Counted from the first letter of the stretch, positions 7,923 to 14,944 are shown. The stretch is 18,269 nt of DNA from Ga0074130 sp035565355 (GCA_035565355.1 DATMSM010000006.1:1-18269); one strand, 5' to 3'. Notes: generated from the sequence alone by a model not told the origin. A program made the numbers and translations.

Positions 7923-7929
7923 CGAAGGC

Positions 7930-8064
7930 ATGGTAGCCCTCGATCATCTTGTCAGCACTTTTTCCGCCCGCCAGATTCTTCTGGCCGAGGTGTGCGCTCG
8001 CACGCGCAAGCTGACGGACATGGCCACCTGCCAGCCGGACGCAGATACTTTAGCCCGGCGATAA
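7930..8064 (+). CDS. Doubtful 44-aa reading frame in the leader
   Basis: The frame starts MVALDHLVSTFSARQILLAE and ends DTLARR before TAA. Third positions are moderately GC-rich, which is compatible with coding. The ATG falls almost exactly at the predicted transcription start of the promoter at 7894-7922, so translation would be leaderless; there is no usable ribosome site. The stop codon lies at the end of the left arm of the 8048-8106 hairpin. It could be a leader peptide, a gene remnant or chance. I do not recognise the sequence. Confidence 0.2.
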   Translation: MVALDHLVSTFSARQILLAEVCARTRKLTDMATCQPDADTLARR

Positions 8065-8106
8065 CCCTCTCATCCATTTGCGCAAAACTCCATCGCCGGG
8101 CCTAAG
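8048..8106 (+). other. Long stem-loop in the leader
   Basis: The left arm CTTTAGCCCGGCGAT (8048-8062) pairs with ATCGCCGGGCCTAAG (8092-8106), nearly perfectly apart from a bulge or mismatch in the outer third. The loop is 29 nt. No T-run follows, so it is not a simple intrinsic terminator. It sits between the promoter at 7894 and the ribosome site at 8151, so it could act as a control or stability element for the downstream cluster. Confidence 0.55.
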
Positions 8107-8162
8107 CCAGGCGCGCTAGCGGCCGTTCCTTGTGGATCGGGCCGTGCTTTTGGAGTATTGCC

Positions 8163-8372
8163 ATGCATACCCTGCCTCGCGACCGCATCAAGGCCGCCAC
8201 CCCGGGATTATCCCGGCCCCACGGGCGAAAACGTCGCCCCACGCCCATGGTCTGGCGCGCCGGTGCGCGCTACCGTCACACCATGCGCTTTCCCATTCCC
8301 AGCCGCCTGCTGCTGGTCGTAGGCATCGCTTGCGTGGCTCTGCTTCTGTTTCTGGGGCGACCATGGAGCTGA
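8163..8372 (+). CDS. Small single-pass membrane protein, 69 aa
   Basis: Starts MHTLPRDRIK. The first 45 residues are strongly basic (Arg, Lys and His rich, with a GRKRRP stretch), and one hydrophobic helix follows (LLLVVGIACVALLLFLG) near the C-terminus, ending RPWS. By the positive-inside rule the basic part is cytoplasmic. The ribosome site TGGAG ends 7 nt before the ATG, and codon choice is coding-like throughout. An internal ATG at 8283 would leave only the helix. The stop overlaps the next gene by 10 nt, which indicates translational coupling. I do not recognise a family. The arrangement suggests a membrane anchor or partner for the downstream beta-solenoid protein, which is inference. 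Confidence 0.6.
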   Translation: MHTLPRDRIKAATPGLSRPHGRKRRPTPMVWRAGARYRHTMRFPIPSRLLLVVGIACVALLLFLGRPWS

Positions 8373-9235
8373 CACGCAACTTCATCAAATCGAAACGGCC
8401 CTGCACCGACGGCTTCCGCTGGCTGCTGCGCACGCATCAAAACGGTGGTGATTACCAGCCGCTGCTCGATGCGCTGGTGCGCGACGGGCGCATCAGCGAC
8501 GCCTGCTGGCTGCTGGACCAGTTCGGCCCCACCGATGCGGTACTGCGTGTGGACAGTCTCGAAGCCGAGGCTGTCATTTTCGCTGGCAGCATCGAGGTTA
8601 CCGGCAATATCGACGTCGACACCATGGTGCGTGCCGGACGCAGCATCATTGTCGGTGGCGGCATCCGCAGCGGCGGCGATATTGTCGCCGGCGAGGATGT
8701 GCGCGCCGGCGGCAATATCCGCTGTGCCGGGATGCTGAAAGTCCAGGGTGACATGCGCGTCGCCTGGGGTATCGAAGCGGAGGGAGAACTCGACTGCGGC
8801 GGCGAGCTGCGGGCGGAGTGGGACCTGAGCTGCCTCGGCGCGCTGCAGGTCGGCGGCAATACGCATGTCGGCCAGGATCTGATCGCCCATGCAGCGGCGC
8901 ACTTCCGCAACAACCTGCAGGTCGGCGGCAATATCGTCTGCGCCAGCAATCTCAAGACCGGCAAGGGCCTGCTGGCCGGCGCCGGTATCCGCTGCGACGG
9001 GCATATCGAGGCCGGCTGGGGCATCAAGGCCAGGGGCGATATCGACGCCCAGGGCGCAATCAAGGCCGGCGAAAGCCTGCAGACCGAAGCCGAAATCCGT
9101 GCCGGCAAGGGCTACGGCATTTTCGCCGGGCTGATCGTCCAGCTTGATGCGTGGGAAAGCAGCGCCCAGGTCTGCGCCCGCGACCGCCCCGAGCGCCTGA
9201 TGAGCGGCTGGTGGGCCGGCGCACTGGAGGCCTGA
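8363..9235 (+). CDS. Hexapeptide-repeat beta-solenoid protein (bactofilin-like in outline), 290 aa
   Basis: Residues 1-73 are non-repetitive and helical (MELTRNFIKSKRPC...). Residues 74-253 can be read as 30 consecutive six-residue units with no insertion. The consensus is x-G-x-[I/L/V]-x-[A/V/C], for example GGDIVA, GEDVRA, GGNIRC, GWGIKA and RGDIDA. Three units per 18-residue turn would give about ten turns of a parallel beta-helix. Cysteines recur at the sixth position (residues 121, 145, 157, 193, 211). The C-terminal cap contains MSGWWAGALEA. There is no signal peptide, so it is probably cytoplasmic. The repeat recalls polymer-forming bactofilins and also LbetaH acyltransferases, but it lacks their landmark motifs, so I leave it unnamed. 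The ATG at 8363 was preferred over an upstream frame from 8132, because that region is better explained by the small membrane protein gene. Confidence 0.75.
   Translation: MELTRNFIKSKRPCTDGFRWLLRTHQNGGDYQPLLDALVRDGRISDACWLLDQFGPTDAVLRVDSLEAEAVIFAGSIEVTGNIDVDTMVRAGRSIIVGGGIRSGGDIVAGEDVRAGGNIRCAGMLKVQGDMRVAWGIEAEGELDCGGELRAEWDLSCLGALQVGGNTHVGQDLIAHAAAHFRNNLQVGGNIVCASNLKTGKGLLAGAGIRCDGHIEAGWGIKARGDIDAQGAIKAGESLQTEAEIRAGKGYGIFAGLIVQLDAWESSAQVCARDRPERLMSGWWAGALEA
8843..8933 (+). repeat. Exact 19-nt direct repeat inside the beta-solenoid gene
   Basis: CTGCAGGTCGGCGGCAATA occurs at 8843-8861 and again at 8915-8933, 72 nt apart, which is 24 residues or four hexads in frame. It encodes LQVGGN both times. 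This suggests repeat expansion by duplication of multiples of the hexad. Confidence 0.8.
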
Positions 9236-9282
9236 GCCCCCCGCTGCGCCAACAACATCCTTCACTGTCTCTGGAGACCTGC

Positions 9283-9996
9283 ATGAGTGATCTGCTGATT
9301 CCCTTTCCCGTGCCGCCATGGCGCAGCCTGTCTACCGAGCTGCGCATCGACGTGAGCCTGCCGCCCGCCAATATCGAGAAAGAACTCGAGGCGCTCTATG
9401 CGCGCCTCAACCGTGTCGGCGATCCGCTCCACGATCTGCCGCTGCTTGCACTCGACTATCGCGGCCTGGTCTTCCGTTACCGCGAAGCCGATGGCGAGCA
9501 TTACATCTATGTCGAGGACAGACAGCGCGGCCGTCTCGCCGGCTATGTCATTTTCAACCGCCTGGTCGAACTCAACCGCCGCGCCGACCCCTATCTGCGC
9601 GCACCGCACGCCAAGTTTGGTCAGGACTACCAGCGCCTCGGCATCGCCGCCGCGATCTACCGCTGGTGGCTGGATGCGGGCAATTGCCTGATCAGCAGCG
9701 CGCGTCAGTCAGTCGGCGCGAATGCCTTGTGGCACAAGCTGAGCAAGCGCTATCCGCTGACCTATGTGGACCTGCGCAACAAGCGCCTCTGCTACCTCAG
9801 CCGCCAGGTCAATGAAACCCGGCGCCAGGATCTGCATACACGCATGCTCATGTTGGGGCGCGGCTGCTCGCTGGATAAACTGGCCGAACAGACCGGCATG
9901 GTCGGGGCCGTCGAGCTTACGCTGAAGCCACTGCCGGTTGCACTGAGCACCGCCATGGCATGGCTGCGGCAGCGGCTGCCCTGGAATCGAGGCTGA
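9283..9996 (+). CDS. GNAT-like acetyltransferase family protein, 237 aa
   Basis: The central part has the look of a GNAT fold. There is a strand pair with HYIYVEDRQRGRLAGYVIFNR (about residues 73-93). An acetyl-CoA-type loop and helix follow, QDYQRLGIAAAIYRWWLDAG (114-133), where QRLGIA replaces the usual Q/RxxGxG/A. Then comes SARQSVGANALWHKL (139-153), typical of the end of GNAT domains in some phage and bacterial proteins. Residues 1-50 and 175-237 are unassigned. The substrate is unknown. The ribosome site TGGAGA is 5 nt before the ATG at 9283; the frame is open further upstream but without such a site. The gap to the beta-solenoid gene is 47 nt on the same strand, so the two are probably co-transcribed. 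Confidence 0.6.
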   Translation: MSDLLIPFPVPPWRSLSTELRIDVSLPPANIEKELEALYARLNRVGDPLHDLPLLALDYRGLVFRYREADGEHYIYVEDRQRGRLAGYVIFNRLVELNRRADPYLRAPHAKFGQDYQRLGIAAAIYRWWLDAGNCLISSARQSVGANALWHKLSKRYPLTYVDLRNKRLCYLSRQVNETRRQDLHTRMLMLGRGCSLDKLAEQTGMVGAVELTLKPLPVALSTAMAWLRQRLPWNRG

Positions 9997-10019
9997 GCCG
10001 CGCGCGGCTTAACGCGCGC
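9997..10019. terminator. GC-rich palindromes between convergent genes
   Basis: GCCGCGCGCGGC (9997-10008) is a perfect palindrome. An alternative stem pairs GCGCGCG (10000-10006) with CGCGCGC (10013-10019) around a GCTTAA loop. They fill the 31-nt gap between the GNAT-like gene and the convergent nucleotidyltransferase-like gene. A bidirectional terminator role is likely from position, but no clear T-run is present. Confidence 0.4.
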
Positions 10020-10027
10020 GCATCAAG

Positions 10028-10954
10028 TCACGCAAATGCCTGCGGCTCGGGCAAGGTGCCGATGCGCGGATCGGCCGCAAACTGGCGCGCCCATTGCGCC
10101 GGCATCTCGCGGCGCGCTTCATCCAGTTCGCCGGGCATGGCGCGCTGGACCGCCTCGCCCAGCAGAAAGGCTTCCTGCCTGTCGATATCGGCGCGCGGAT
10201 TGTCGGGCAGCCGACTCCAGTAAAGCTTCTGCCAGTACACGCGTCCAGGCGAAGGCAGACGCACCGGCACCAGGTAGTCGCCGACCAGCGCCGTCGCGGG
10301 TCGCGCGGCCCGGGTGAGATAGTGCAGATTGGCCATGAAGCAGTGTCGCTTCAGCAAGGCCTCATACGGCAGGCTGACGCGGTCCTTCAGATAGAGGGAG
10401 TAGTCGGCCATCTCGAAGTGCACATGCAGGCGTGAGTTCTTGGCCCGGATAGAGCGGTTGAGAAAAGCCGCCTGCGCGTCGTCGGGCAACATGTGCTCGG
10501 GCAGCGCCAGATCAAGATCGGGTGCCGCAGGCGCATGCGCCAGGGCGCGCACCCCCAGCTCATTGAGCCAGAACAGATAAGGCAGTTGCCCGATCAATAC
10601 CGCGCCGGACGCAAACAAGCCCAGATTGAAACTGCGCACCAGCGGCTCCTCCAGCTGGCGCGCCACGCAGTAGAAGCCGAGTTCGCGCAGCCGTTCCAGC
10701 GCCGCCGGCATCCAGCTCGCGGCATGGAAAACCGCATCGGCGTCTTCGATTGCAGGAGAACCCAGGGGGCCCAGCTTGTGCAAGCGGATATCACCGGACA
10801 GTACCGCCACCTCGCGATACAGAAACTTCTCGCCATAGACGGACTTCTTGAGCGTACGTCCCGGTTTGCCAAAGGGCAGCTCGGCATAGGTACGCGCCCT
10901 GAATGCACAGTCCTTGTATAGCTGCTGGGCGGCGGGTGGCAGGAGAGGGGACAT
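10028..10954 (-). CDS. Nucleotidyltransferase-fold protein, GSU2403 / NTP_transf_8-like
   Basis: A 308-residue soluble protein. The N-terminal region has RTLKKSVYGEKFLYREVAVLSG and HKLGPL (about residues 33-64), matching the conserved front of the GSU2403-type family. The core segment LFASGAVLIGQLPYLFWLNELGVR (113-136) followed by DLDLAL (146-151) fits the nucleotidyltransferase strand-helix-turn and Asp-x-Asp metal site. The usual Gly-Ser is replaced by GQ at 122-123, so activity is uncertain. Known relatives are poorly characterised; some nucleotidyltransferase-fold proteins act as toxins or modify tRNA, but nothing in this sequence proves that. No antitoxin-like partner gene is adjacent. 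The ATG at 10954 is the first good start; the ribosome site is weak. It lies 31 nt beyond the tRNA terminator, with no obvious promoter of its own. Confidence 0.6.
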   Translation of the reverse strand: MSPLLPPAAQQLYKDCAFRARTYAELPFGKPGRTLKKSVYGEKFLYREVAVLSGDIRLHKLGPLGSPAIEDADAVFHAASWMPAALERLRELGFYCVARQLEEPLVRSFNLGLFASGAVLIGQLPYLFWLNELGVRALAHAPAAPDLDLALPEHMLPDDAQAAFLNRSIRAKNSRLHVHFEMADYSLYLKDRVSLPYEALLKRHCFMANLHYLTRAARPATALVGDYLVPVRLPSPGRVYWQKLYWSRLPDNPRADIDRQEAFLLGEAVQRAMPGELDEARREMPAQWARQFAADPRIGTLPEPQAFA

Positions 10955-10985
10955 CACGTCGAGAGAGTCTGATCCGTGTATGGGC

Positions 10986-11009
10986 AAAAGCCGCCCGGGG
11001 GCGGCTTTT
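10986..11009. terminator. Bidirectional intrinsic terminator after tRNA-Ala
   Basis: AAAAGCCGCC (10986-10995), a 4-nt loop, then GGCGGCTTTT (11000-11009), plus one more T at 11010. A GC-rich 6-bp core with A- and T-runs on both sides is a textbook intrinsic terminator readable in both directions. On the minus strand it begins about 6 nt after the tRNA CCA end. Confidence 0.85.
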
Positions 11010-11015
11010 TGGATT

Positions 11016-11091
<76 letters not shown>

Positions 11092-11101
11092 GCTATGAGA
11101 A

Positions 11102-11130
11102 AGTATATCAAAGGCAGTTCGCGGTCACTT
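11102..11130 (-). promoter_or_regulatory. Putative tRNA-Ala promoter
   Basis: On the minus strand a TATACT -10 lies at 11107-11102, about 10 nt before the tRNA 5' end. At 17-nt spacing the -35 position (11130-11125) reads AAGTGA, a poor match. The -35 region lies inside the long inverted repeat at 11109-11162. Confidence 0.55.
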
Positions 11131-11162
11131 GACCCGGATCAGGCCGTCGCGCACTGCCTTTG
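11109..11162. repeat. Long inverted repeat upstream of tRNA-Ala
   Basis: CAAAGGCAGT (11109-11118) and ACTGCCTTTG (11153-11162) are perfect 10-bp arms. After one mismatch the pairing continues with CGCG (11120-11123) and CGCG (11148-11151). The enclosed loop is about 24 nt. It lies between the tsaC stop and the tRNA -10. It may terminate or process the upstream operon transcript, or form a regulatory site, but no T-run follows on the minus strand. Confidence 0.65.
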
Positions 11163-11175
11163 TTTATGGGCAGGC

Positions 11176-12174
11176 CTAGGTCGCCTCGTCGGCGCCGGAG
11201 CCGACGGCGGCACGGCCGAGACGATCCGCCACCGCGCGCCATTCCGGCTGGTCCGGCGGCGTTTCGACGAGGATGCGGTCGACGCCGGCCGCATCCAGCA
11301 GACGCAGATTCGCATACAGGTCGTGCGCATAGTGCGGCGCATTGGACGCGGCGCCAAACCAGAGCACGGCCGGATGACGCAGCGGCGGCACGCTGAAGGC
11401 CAACACGGCGATGGTCTGGCCCTTGAACAGGCAGGCATGGACTTGCGTGAGCAGGTCCGTGTCGGCAATCAGCTGCAGTGGCGTGCGCGGTGCGTAGTGT
11501 GCCGCCAGCGCGCCGGAGACTCGCGGCGCGGGCGTTGCTGCGGGCGTTGCCGCATGTGCGCCCAGTGTGGCTTCTATTTCCTCGGCGGTAATGGCACCGG
11601 GGCGCAGCACCACCGGCGCCCCGCGCGACAGATCCACAATGGTCGACTCGATGCCGACTGCGGATTCGCCGCCGTCGAGGATCATCGCCACCGCCGAGTT
11701 TGCGCCTACACCGAGATCGTTTTTCACGTGGCTGGCCTTGGTCGGGCTGATGCGGCCGAACTTGTTGGCCGAGGGCGCGGCGACGGCGCCGCTGCCGATC
11801 AAGGCGAAGGTCTTGAGCAGCTCCAGCGCGACGGGATGATTGGGCATGCGCAAGCCCACTGTGTCCTGACCGCCGGTGACAGCGTCCGGCACATCCGGCT
11901 GGCGCTTGAGGATCAGGGTCAGTGGGCCGGGCCAGTATTTTTCTGCGAGCACGCGCGCCGCTGGCGGAATTTCACGCGCCCATTGTTCGAGCTGGGCGAT
12001 ATCGCCGATATGCACGATCAGCGGATGATCGGCAGGACGCCCCTTGGCGGCGAATATCTTGGCGACAGCGGCCGGATTGCGCGCGTCTGCGGCCAGGCCG
12101 TACACCGTCTCGGTCGGCATGGCAACCAACTCGCCGGCGGCAAGGAGTTCGGCGGCCTGCTGAATTTCGGACAT
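11176..12174 (-). CDS. tsaC: Threonylcarbamoyl-AMP synthase, Sua5-type
   Basis: A 332-residue enzyme that makes threonylcarbamoyl-AMP from threonine, bicarbonate and ATP, the first step of the universal t6A37 modification of ANN-decoding tRNAs. The YrdC/TsaC domain covers about residues 1-200, with PTETVYGL (20-27), KGRPADHPL (44-52) and the PSAN substrate motif (134-137). A linker containing HYAPRTPL leads into a C-terminal Sua5 domain to residue 332. The protein is therefore the long Sua5/YwlC form rather than the short TsaC. The symbol sua5 would be equally suitable. It is the last gene of the folD-purE-purK-tsaC set, 39 nt after purK. It is essential or important in most bacteria. The ribosome site is weak. 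Confidence 0.93.
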   Translation of the reverse strand: MSEIQQAAELLAAGELVAMPTETVYGLAADARNPAAVAKIFAAKGRPADHPLIVHIGDIAQLEQWAREIPPAARVLAEKYWPGPLTLILKRQPDVPDAVTGGQDTVGLRMPNHPVALELLKTFALIGSGAVAAPSANKFGRISPTKASHVKNDLGVGANSAVAMILDGGESAVGIESTIVDLSRGAPVVLRPGAITAEEIEATLGAHAATPAATPAPRVSGALAAHYAPRTPLQLIADTDLLTQVHACLFKGQTIAVLAFSVPPLRHPAVLWFGAASNAPHYAHDLYANLRLLDAAGVDRILVETPPDQPEWRAVADRLGRAAVGSGADEAT

Positions 12175-12213
12175 GGGGCGAAGCGCTTGGATGCGGATGA
12201 TTGGGGCCGCCGA

Positions 12214-13383
12214 TTACTCGTCCGCGATACCAATCGCGTGGCGAGCCGACAGCGCTGCGGCACGAACTTCGGCAGGATTGCCGCCGAAGACGGTGAAGTG
12301 ACCCATCTTGCGGCCGGCGCGCGCTTGCTGCTTGCCGTAGAGGTGCAGCTTGAGGTTGGGCACGTCGAACAGTTCCTTCCACTCCGGTTCGCTGGCGTGG
12401 TGCTTGTCTTTCTGATACCAGAGGTCGCCGAGCAGATTGACCATGACCGCCGCACTGTGTGCGCGGGCATCGCCGAGCGGCAGGCCGCACAACGCGCGCA
12501 CCTGCTGCTCGAACTGGTCGGTGATGCAGGCGTCGATGGTGTAGTGGCCGCTGTTATGCGGGCGCGGTGCCATCTCGTTGGCGAACAACTCGCCATCGAC
12601 AACGAAGAACTCGACGCCGAGCACGCCGACGTAATGCATCTTCTCGGCCACTTGCGCGGCAAGGATCTCGGCCTGGGCGATCAGCGCCTCGGAACCGGTG
12701 GCCGGCACGGCAGAGACATCGAGGATGCCGTTAGTATGCAGATTCTCGGCCGGCGGGAAGCAGGCAACCTTGCCGTCGATGCCGCGCGCCAGGACAACGG
12801 AAATTTCGTAGTCGAGGGCCAGCATCTTTTCCAGCACGCAGGTCTCGCCCTTGAAGGACTTGAAAGCGGCGCGCGCCTCGGCGGCATTCTTGACGCGAGC
12901 CTGGCCCTTGCCGTCGTAGCCGAAACGCACCACCTTGAGGATGCCGGGGAAAAGATCCGCGCCGACCTGGTCGATATCGGCCTCGCTGTGTATCTCGGCG
13001 AAGGGCGCATGCGGGATGTGGTGGGTACGCAGGAAGGTCTTTTCGGCGATGCGGTTCTGCGCAATCGACACGCAGCTTGCATCCGGGCGCACCGGCACGA
13101 ACTTGGCAAGGTAAGCCAGGGTGTCGGCCGGGACGTTCTCGAACTCGGTGGTGACGGCGGCGCAGGTCTGCGACAGCACATCCAGCGCATTCTGGTCGTC
13201 GTAGGCGGCAACGATATGCTGGTCGGCAATCGCGCCGGCCGGGCTGTTCAGGTCCGGATCCAGCACCGCGACTTTGTAACCCATCTCGTGGGCTGCGACG
13301 ACGAAGAAGCGGCCAAGCTGACCGCCGCCGAGCATGCCCAGCGTGGCCGGAGGGAGGATCTGGGGAGGGTGTTTGGTGCTCAT
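12214..13383 (-). CDS. purK: PurK, N5-carboxyaminoimidazole ribonucleotide synthase
   Basis: A 389-residue ATP-grasp enzyme converting AIR plus bicarbonate plus ATP to N5-CAIR in purine synthesis. It shows GMLGGGQLGR (residues 16-25), the ATP-grasp lysine region KVVRFGYDGKGQ, the metal/phosphate segment ENLHTNGILD, and ANEMAPRPHNSGHYT, all standard for PurK. Length is normal. It starts 5 nt after the purE stop. The product goes straight to PurE. Nothing appears degraded. Confidence 0.97.
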   Translation of the reverse strand: MSTKHPPQILPPATLGMLGGGQLGRFFVVAAHEMGYKVAVLDPDLNSPAGAIADQHIVAAYDDQNALDVLSQTCAAVTTEFENVPADTLAYLAKFVPVRPDASCVSIAQNRIAEKTFLRTHHIPHAPFAEIHSEADIDQVGADLFPGILKVVRFGYDGKGQARVKNAAEARAAFKSFKGETCVLEKMLALDYEISVVLARGIDGKVACFPPAENLHTNGILDVSAVPATGSEALIAQAEILAAQVAEKMHYVGVLGVEFFVVDGELFANEMAPRPHNSGHYTIDACITDQFEQQVRALCGLPLGDARAHSAAVMVNLLGDLWYQKDKHHASEPEWKELFDVPNLKLHLYGKQQARAGRKMGHFTVFGGNPAEVRAAALSARHAIGIADE

Positions 13384-13388
13384 TGTGT

Positions 13389-13892
13389 TCAGGCTTCGTC
13401 GAGCTTGAGGGTCATGCCCAGCACCTTGTCGCTCTGCTGGGTACGGAAGGTCGCCAGCTTCTGCGCCAGCTGGGTGTCGTTACTTGCCAGCATGGCGGCG
13501 GCAAACAGGCCGGCATTGGCGGCGCCCGCCTCGCCGATGGCGAAGGTGGCGACCGGAATGCCCTTGGGCATCTGCACGATGGAGTAAAGCGAGTCCTGAC
13601 CGGAAAGATGCTTGGACGGAACCGGCACGCCAAGGATGGGCACGATGGTCTTCGCCGCCAGCATGCCCGGCAGATGCGCAGCACCGCCGGCACCGGCAAT
13701 GATGGCCTTGAGGCCGCGACCTTGCGCTGCCTCGGCATATTCATAGAGCAAGTCGGGCGTGCGGTGTGCAGAAACGACCCGTGCCTCGAAGGGGATGCCG
13801 AAATCACGCAGGATTTTGGCGGCGGCCTGCATCACGGGCCAGTCGGAGTCCGAGCCCATGACGATACCGATAACGGGATTCTTGTCGGTCAT
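13389..13892 (-). CDS. purE: PurE class I, N5-CAIR mutase
   Basis: A 167-residue catalytic subunit that moves the carboxylate of N5-CAIR to give CAIR. It has GSDSDW (13-18), SAHRTP (41-46, His43 being the conserved acid/base residue), GAGGAAHLPGM, and VPSKHLSGQDSLYSIVQMP. These are class I bacterial signatures, consistent with a neighbouring purK. A ribosome site AGAGG lies 8 nt before the ATG, inside the end of folD, and the gap to folD is 3 nt. Coupled translation with folD and purK is likely. Confidence 0.97.
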   Translation of the reverse strand: MTDKNPVIGIVMGSDSDWPVMQAAAKILRDFGIPFEARVVSAHRTPDLLYEYAEAAQGRGLKAIIAGAGGAAHLPGMLAAKTIVPILGVPVPSKHLSGQDSLYSIVQMPKGIPVATFAIGEAGAANAGLFAAAMLASNDTQLAQKLATFRTQQSDKVLGMTLKLDEA

Positions 13893-13895
13893 TGC

Positions 13896-14750
13896 TTATG
13901 CCTCTGCTGCACGTTCGGCCGCTTCCAGGGTATTGGCGAGCAGCATGGTGATGGTCATGGGGCCGACACCGCCCGGTACCGGGCTGATGGCACCGGCCAC
14001 TTCCTTGGCGGAATCGAAATCAACGTCGCCGCACAGCTTACCGTCTTCAGTGCGGTTGATGCCGACATCGATGACGACAGCGCCCGGCTTGATCATGTCG
14101 CCGGTAATCATCTTCGGGCGACCGACCGCGGCGACCAGGATGTCGGCGCGCTTGGTATGGAAGGCCAGATCCCGCGTCTGCGAATGGCAGACGGTGACGG
14201 TACAGCCGGCAGCCATGAGCAGCATGGCCATGGGCTTGCCGACGATATTGCTGCGCCCGACGATGACGGCTTCGGCGCCTTTCAGCGGCACATTGGCCGA
14301 TTCGAGCATCTTCATCACGCCGTAGGGCGTGCAGGGAATGAAACGCGGCTGACCCTGCATCAAGGCGCCGACGTTCTCGGCGTGGAAACCGTCCACATCC
14401 TTGTCGGCAGCGATCGCCTCAAGAATCGTGTCCTCGTCGAAATGCGACGGGAGCGGCAGTTGCACCAGGATGCCATGGATCTTGGGATCACGATTCAGCT
14501 CGGCCAGCTTGTCCATGACCGTGGCTTGCGGCGTATCGGCGGCGAACTCGAGCTTCAGCGAATACATGCCGGCCTTTTCGCAGGCCGCCACCTTGTTGCG
14601 CACATACACAGCCGAAGCCGGATTGTCGCCAACAACGATCACGACCAGGCCGGGCGTCACGCCCTGGACCTTGAGGTTCGCCACGCGGTCGGCCAGTTCG
14701 CCACGTACGCTGGCGGCCAGCGCGTTGCCATCAATGATGCGAGCAGTCAT
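13896..14750 (-). CDS. folD: FolD, methylenetetrahydrofolate dehydrogenase / cyclohydrolase
   Basis: A 284-residue bifunctional enzyme that oxidises 5,10-methylene-THF with NADP and hydrolyses the methenyl form to 10-formyl-THF, the formyl donor for purine synthesis. It has YVRNKVAAC with the catalytic Tyr49 and Lys53, PLPSHFDE, DVDGFH, the Rossmann stretch VIVGRSNIVGKP, and C-terminal PGGVGPMTI. Length is normal. It is the first gene of the operon with purE, purK and tsaC, and it diverges from aceE across a 389-nt region. I could not fix a convincing promoter for it in that region. Confidence 0.97.
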   Translation of the reverse strand: MTARIIDGNALAASVRGELADRVANLKVQGVTPGLVVIVVGDNPASAVYVRNKVAACEKAGMYSLKLEFAADTPQATVMDKLAELNRDPKIHGILVQLPLPSHFDEDTILEAIAADKDVDGFHAENVGALMQGQPRFIPCTPYGVMKMLESANVPLKGAEAVIVGRSNIVGKPMAMLLMAAGCTVTVCHSQTRDLAFHTKRADILVAAVGRPKMITGDMIKPGAVVIDVGINRTEDGKLCGDVDFDSAKEVAGAISPVPGGVGPMTITMLLANTLEAAERAAEA

Positions 14751-14923
14751 TTACTATCCAGAGAAGCCAATCAATTCACGGGCGATGTAAGGGCTGAGCG
14801 CCCTTCTGCATCCCAAAAAAGCAAAACCCGCGGGGGAAATACCATCCCGGCGCAGGTAAAACGCGATTATCTGACAAAGCCCCTGCTTCCGTCCAGCCAA
14901 TTTCACTGCCAGGATCAGGCTAA

Positions 14924-14943
14924 GCCCCTGTTGCAATTGGGGC
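14924..14943. promoter_or_regulatory. Operator-like dyad next to the aceE -35
   Basis: GCCCC ... GGGGC arms enclose TTGCAA; over 20 bp the dyad symmetry fails at only two opposed positions. It ends one base before the -35 hexamer, and a second small palindrome TTGCGCAA (14945-14952) overlaps the -35 itself. A regulator bound here would touch RNA polymerase at aceE. The identity of such a regulator is unknown; it does not resemble the E. coli PdhR site. Confidence 0.45.
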
Positions 14944-14944
14944 G

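Larger units (their letters stand above)
7767..8162. other. Gene-poor divergent region between the FUSC gene and the beta-solenoid cluster
   Basis: About 400 nt with no confident gene. It holds a nested dyad at 7867-7893 (GCCAAG ... CTTGGC around CCAGTACTGG), a strong sigma70-type promoter on the plus strand (7894-7922), a doubtful 44-codon reading frame starting at 7930, and a large hairpin at 8048-8106. A ribosome site (TGGAG, 8151-8155) serves the small gene at 8163. I see no convincing promoter for the leftward FUSC gene. Confidence 0.6.

Noticed and set aside
7767..7931. N-terminal extension of the FUSC protein to an ATG at 7931
   Set aside because: The extra 55 residues look non-coding, have no family counterpart, and overlap a strong promoter on the other strand.
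8132..8362. Upstream extension of the beta-solenoid protein
   Set aside because: The region is better explained by the small membrane protein in another frame, which has a ribosome site and coding-like codons.
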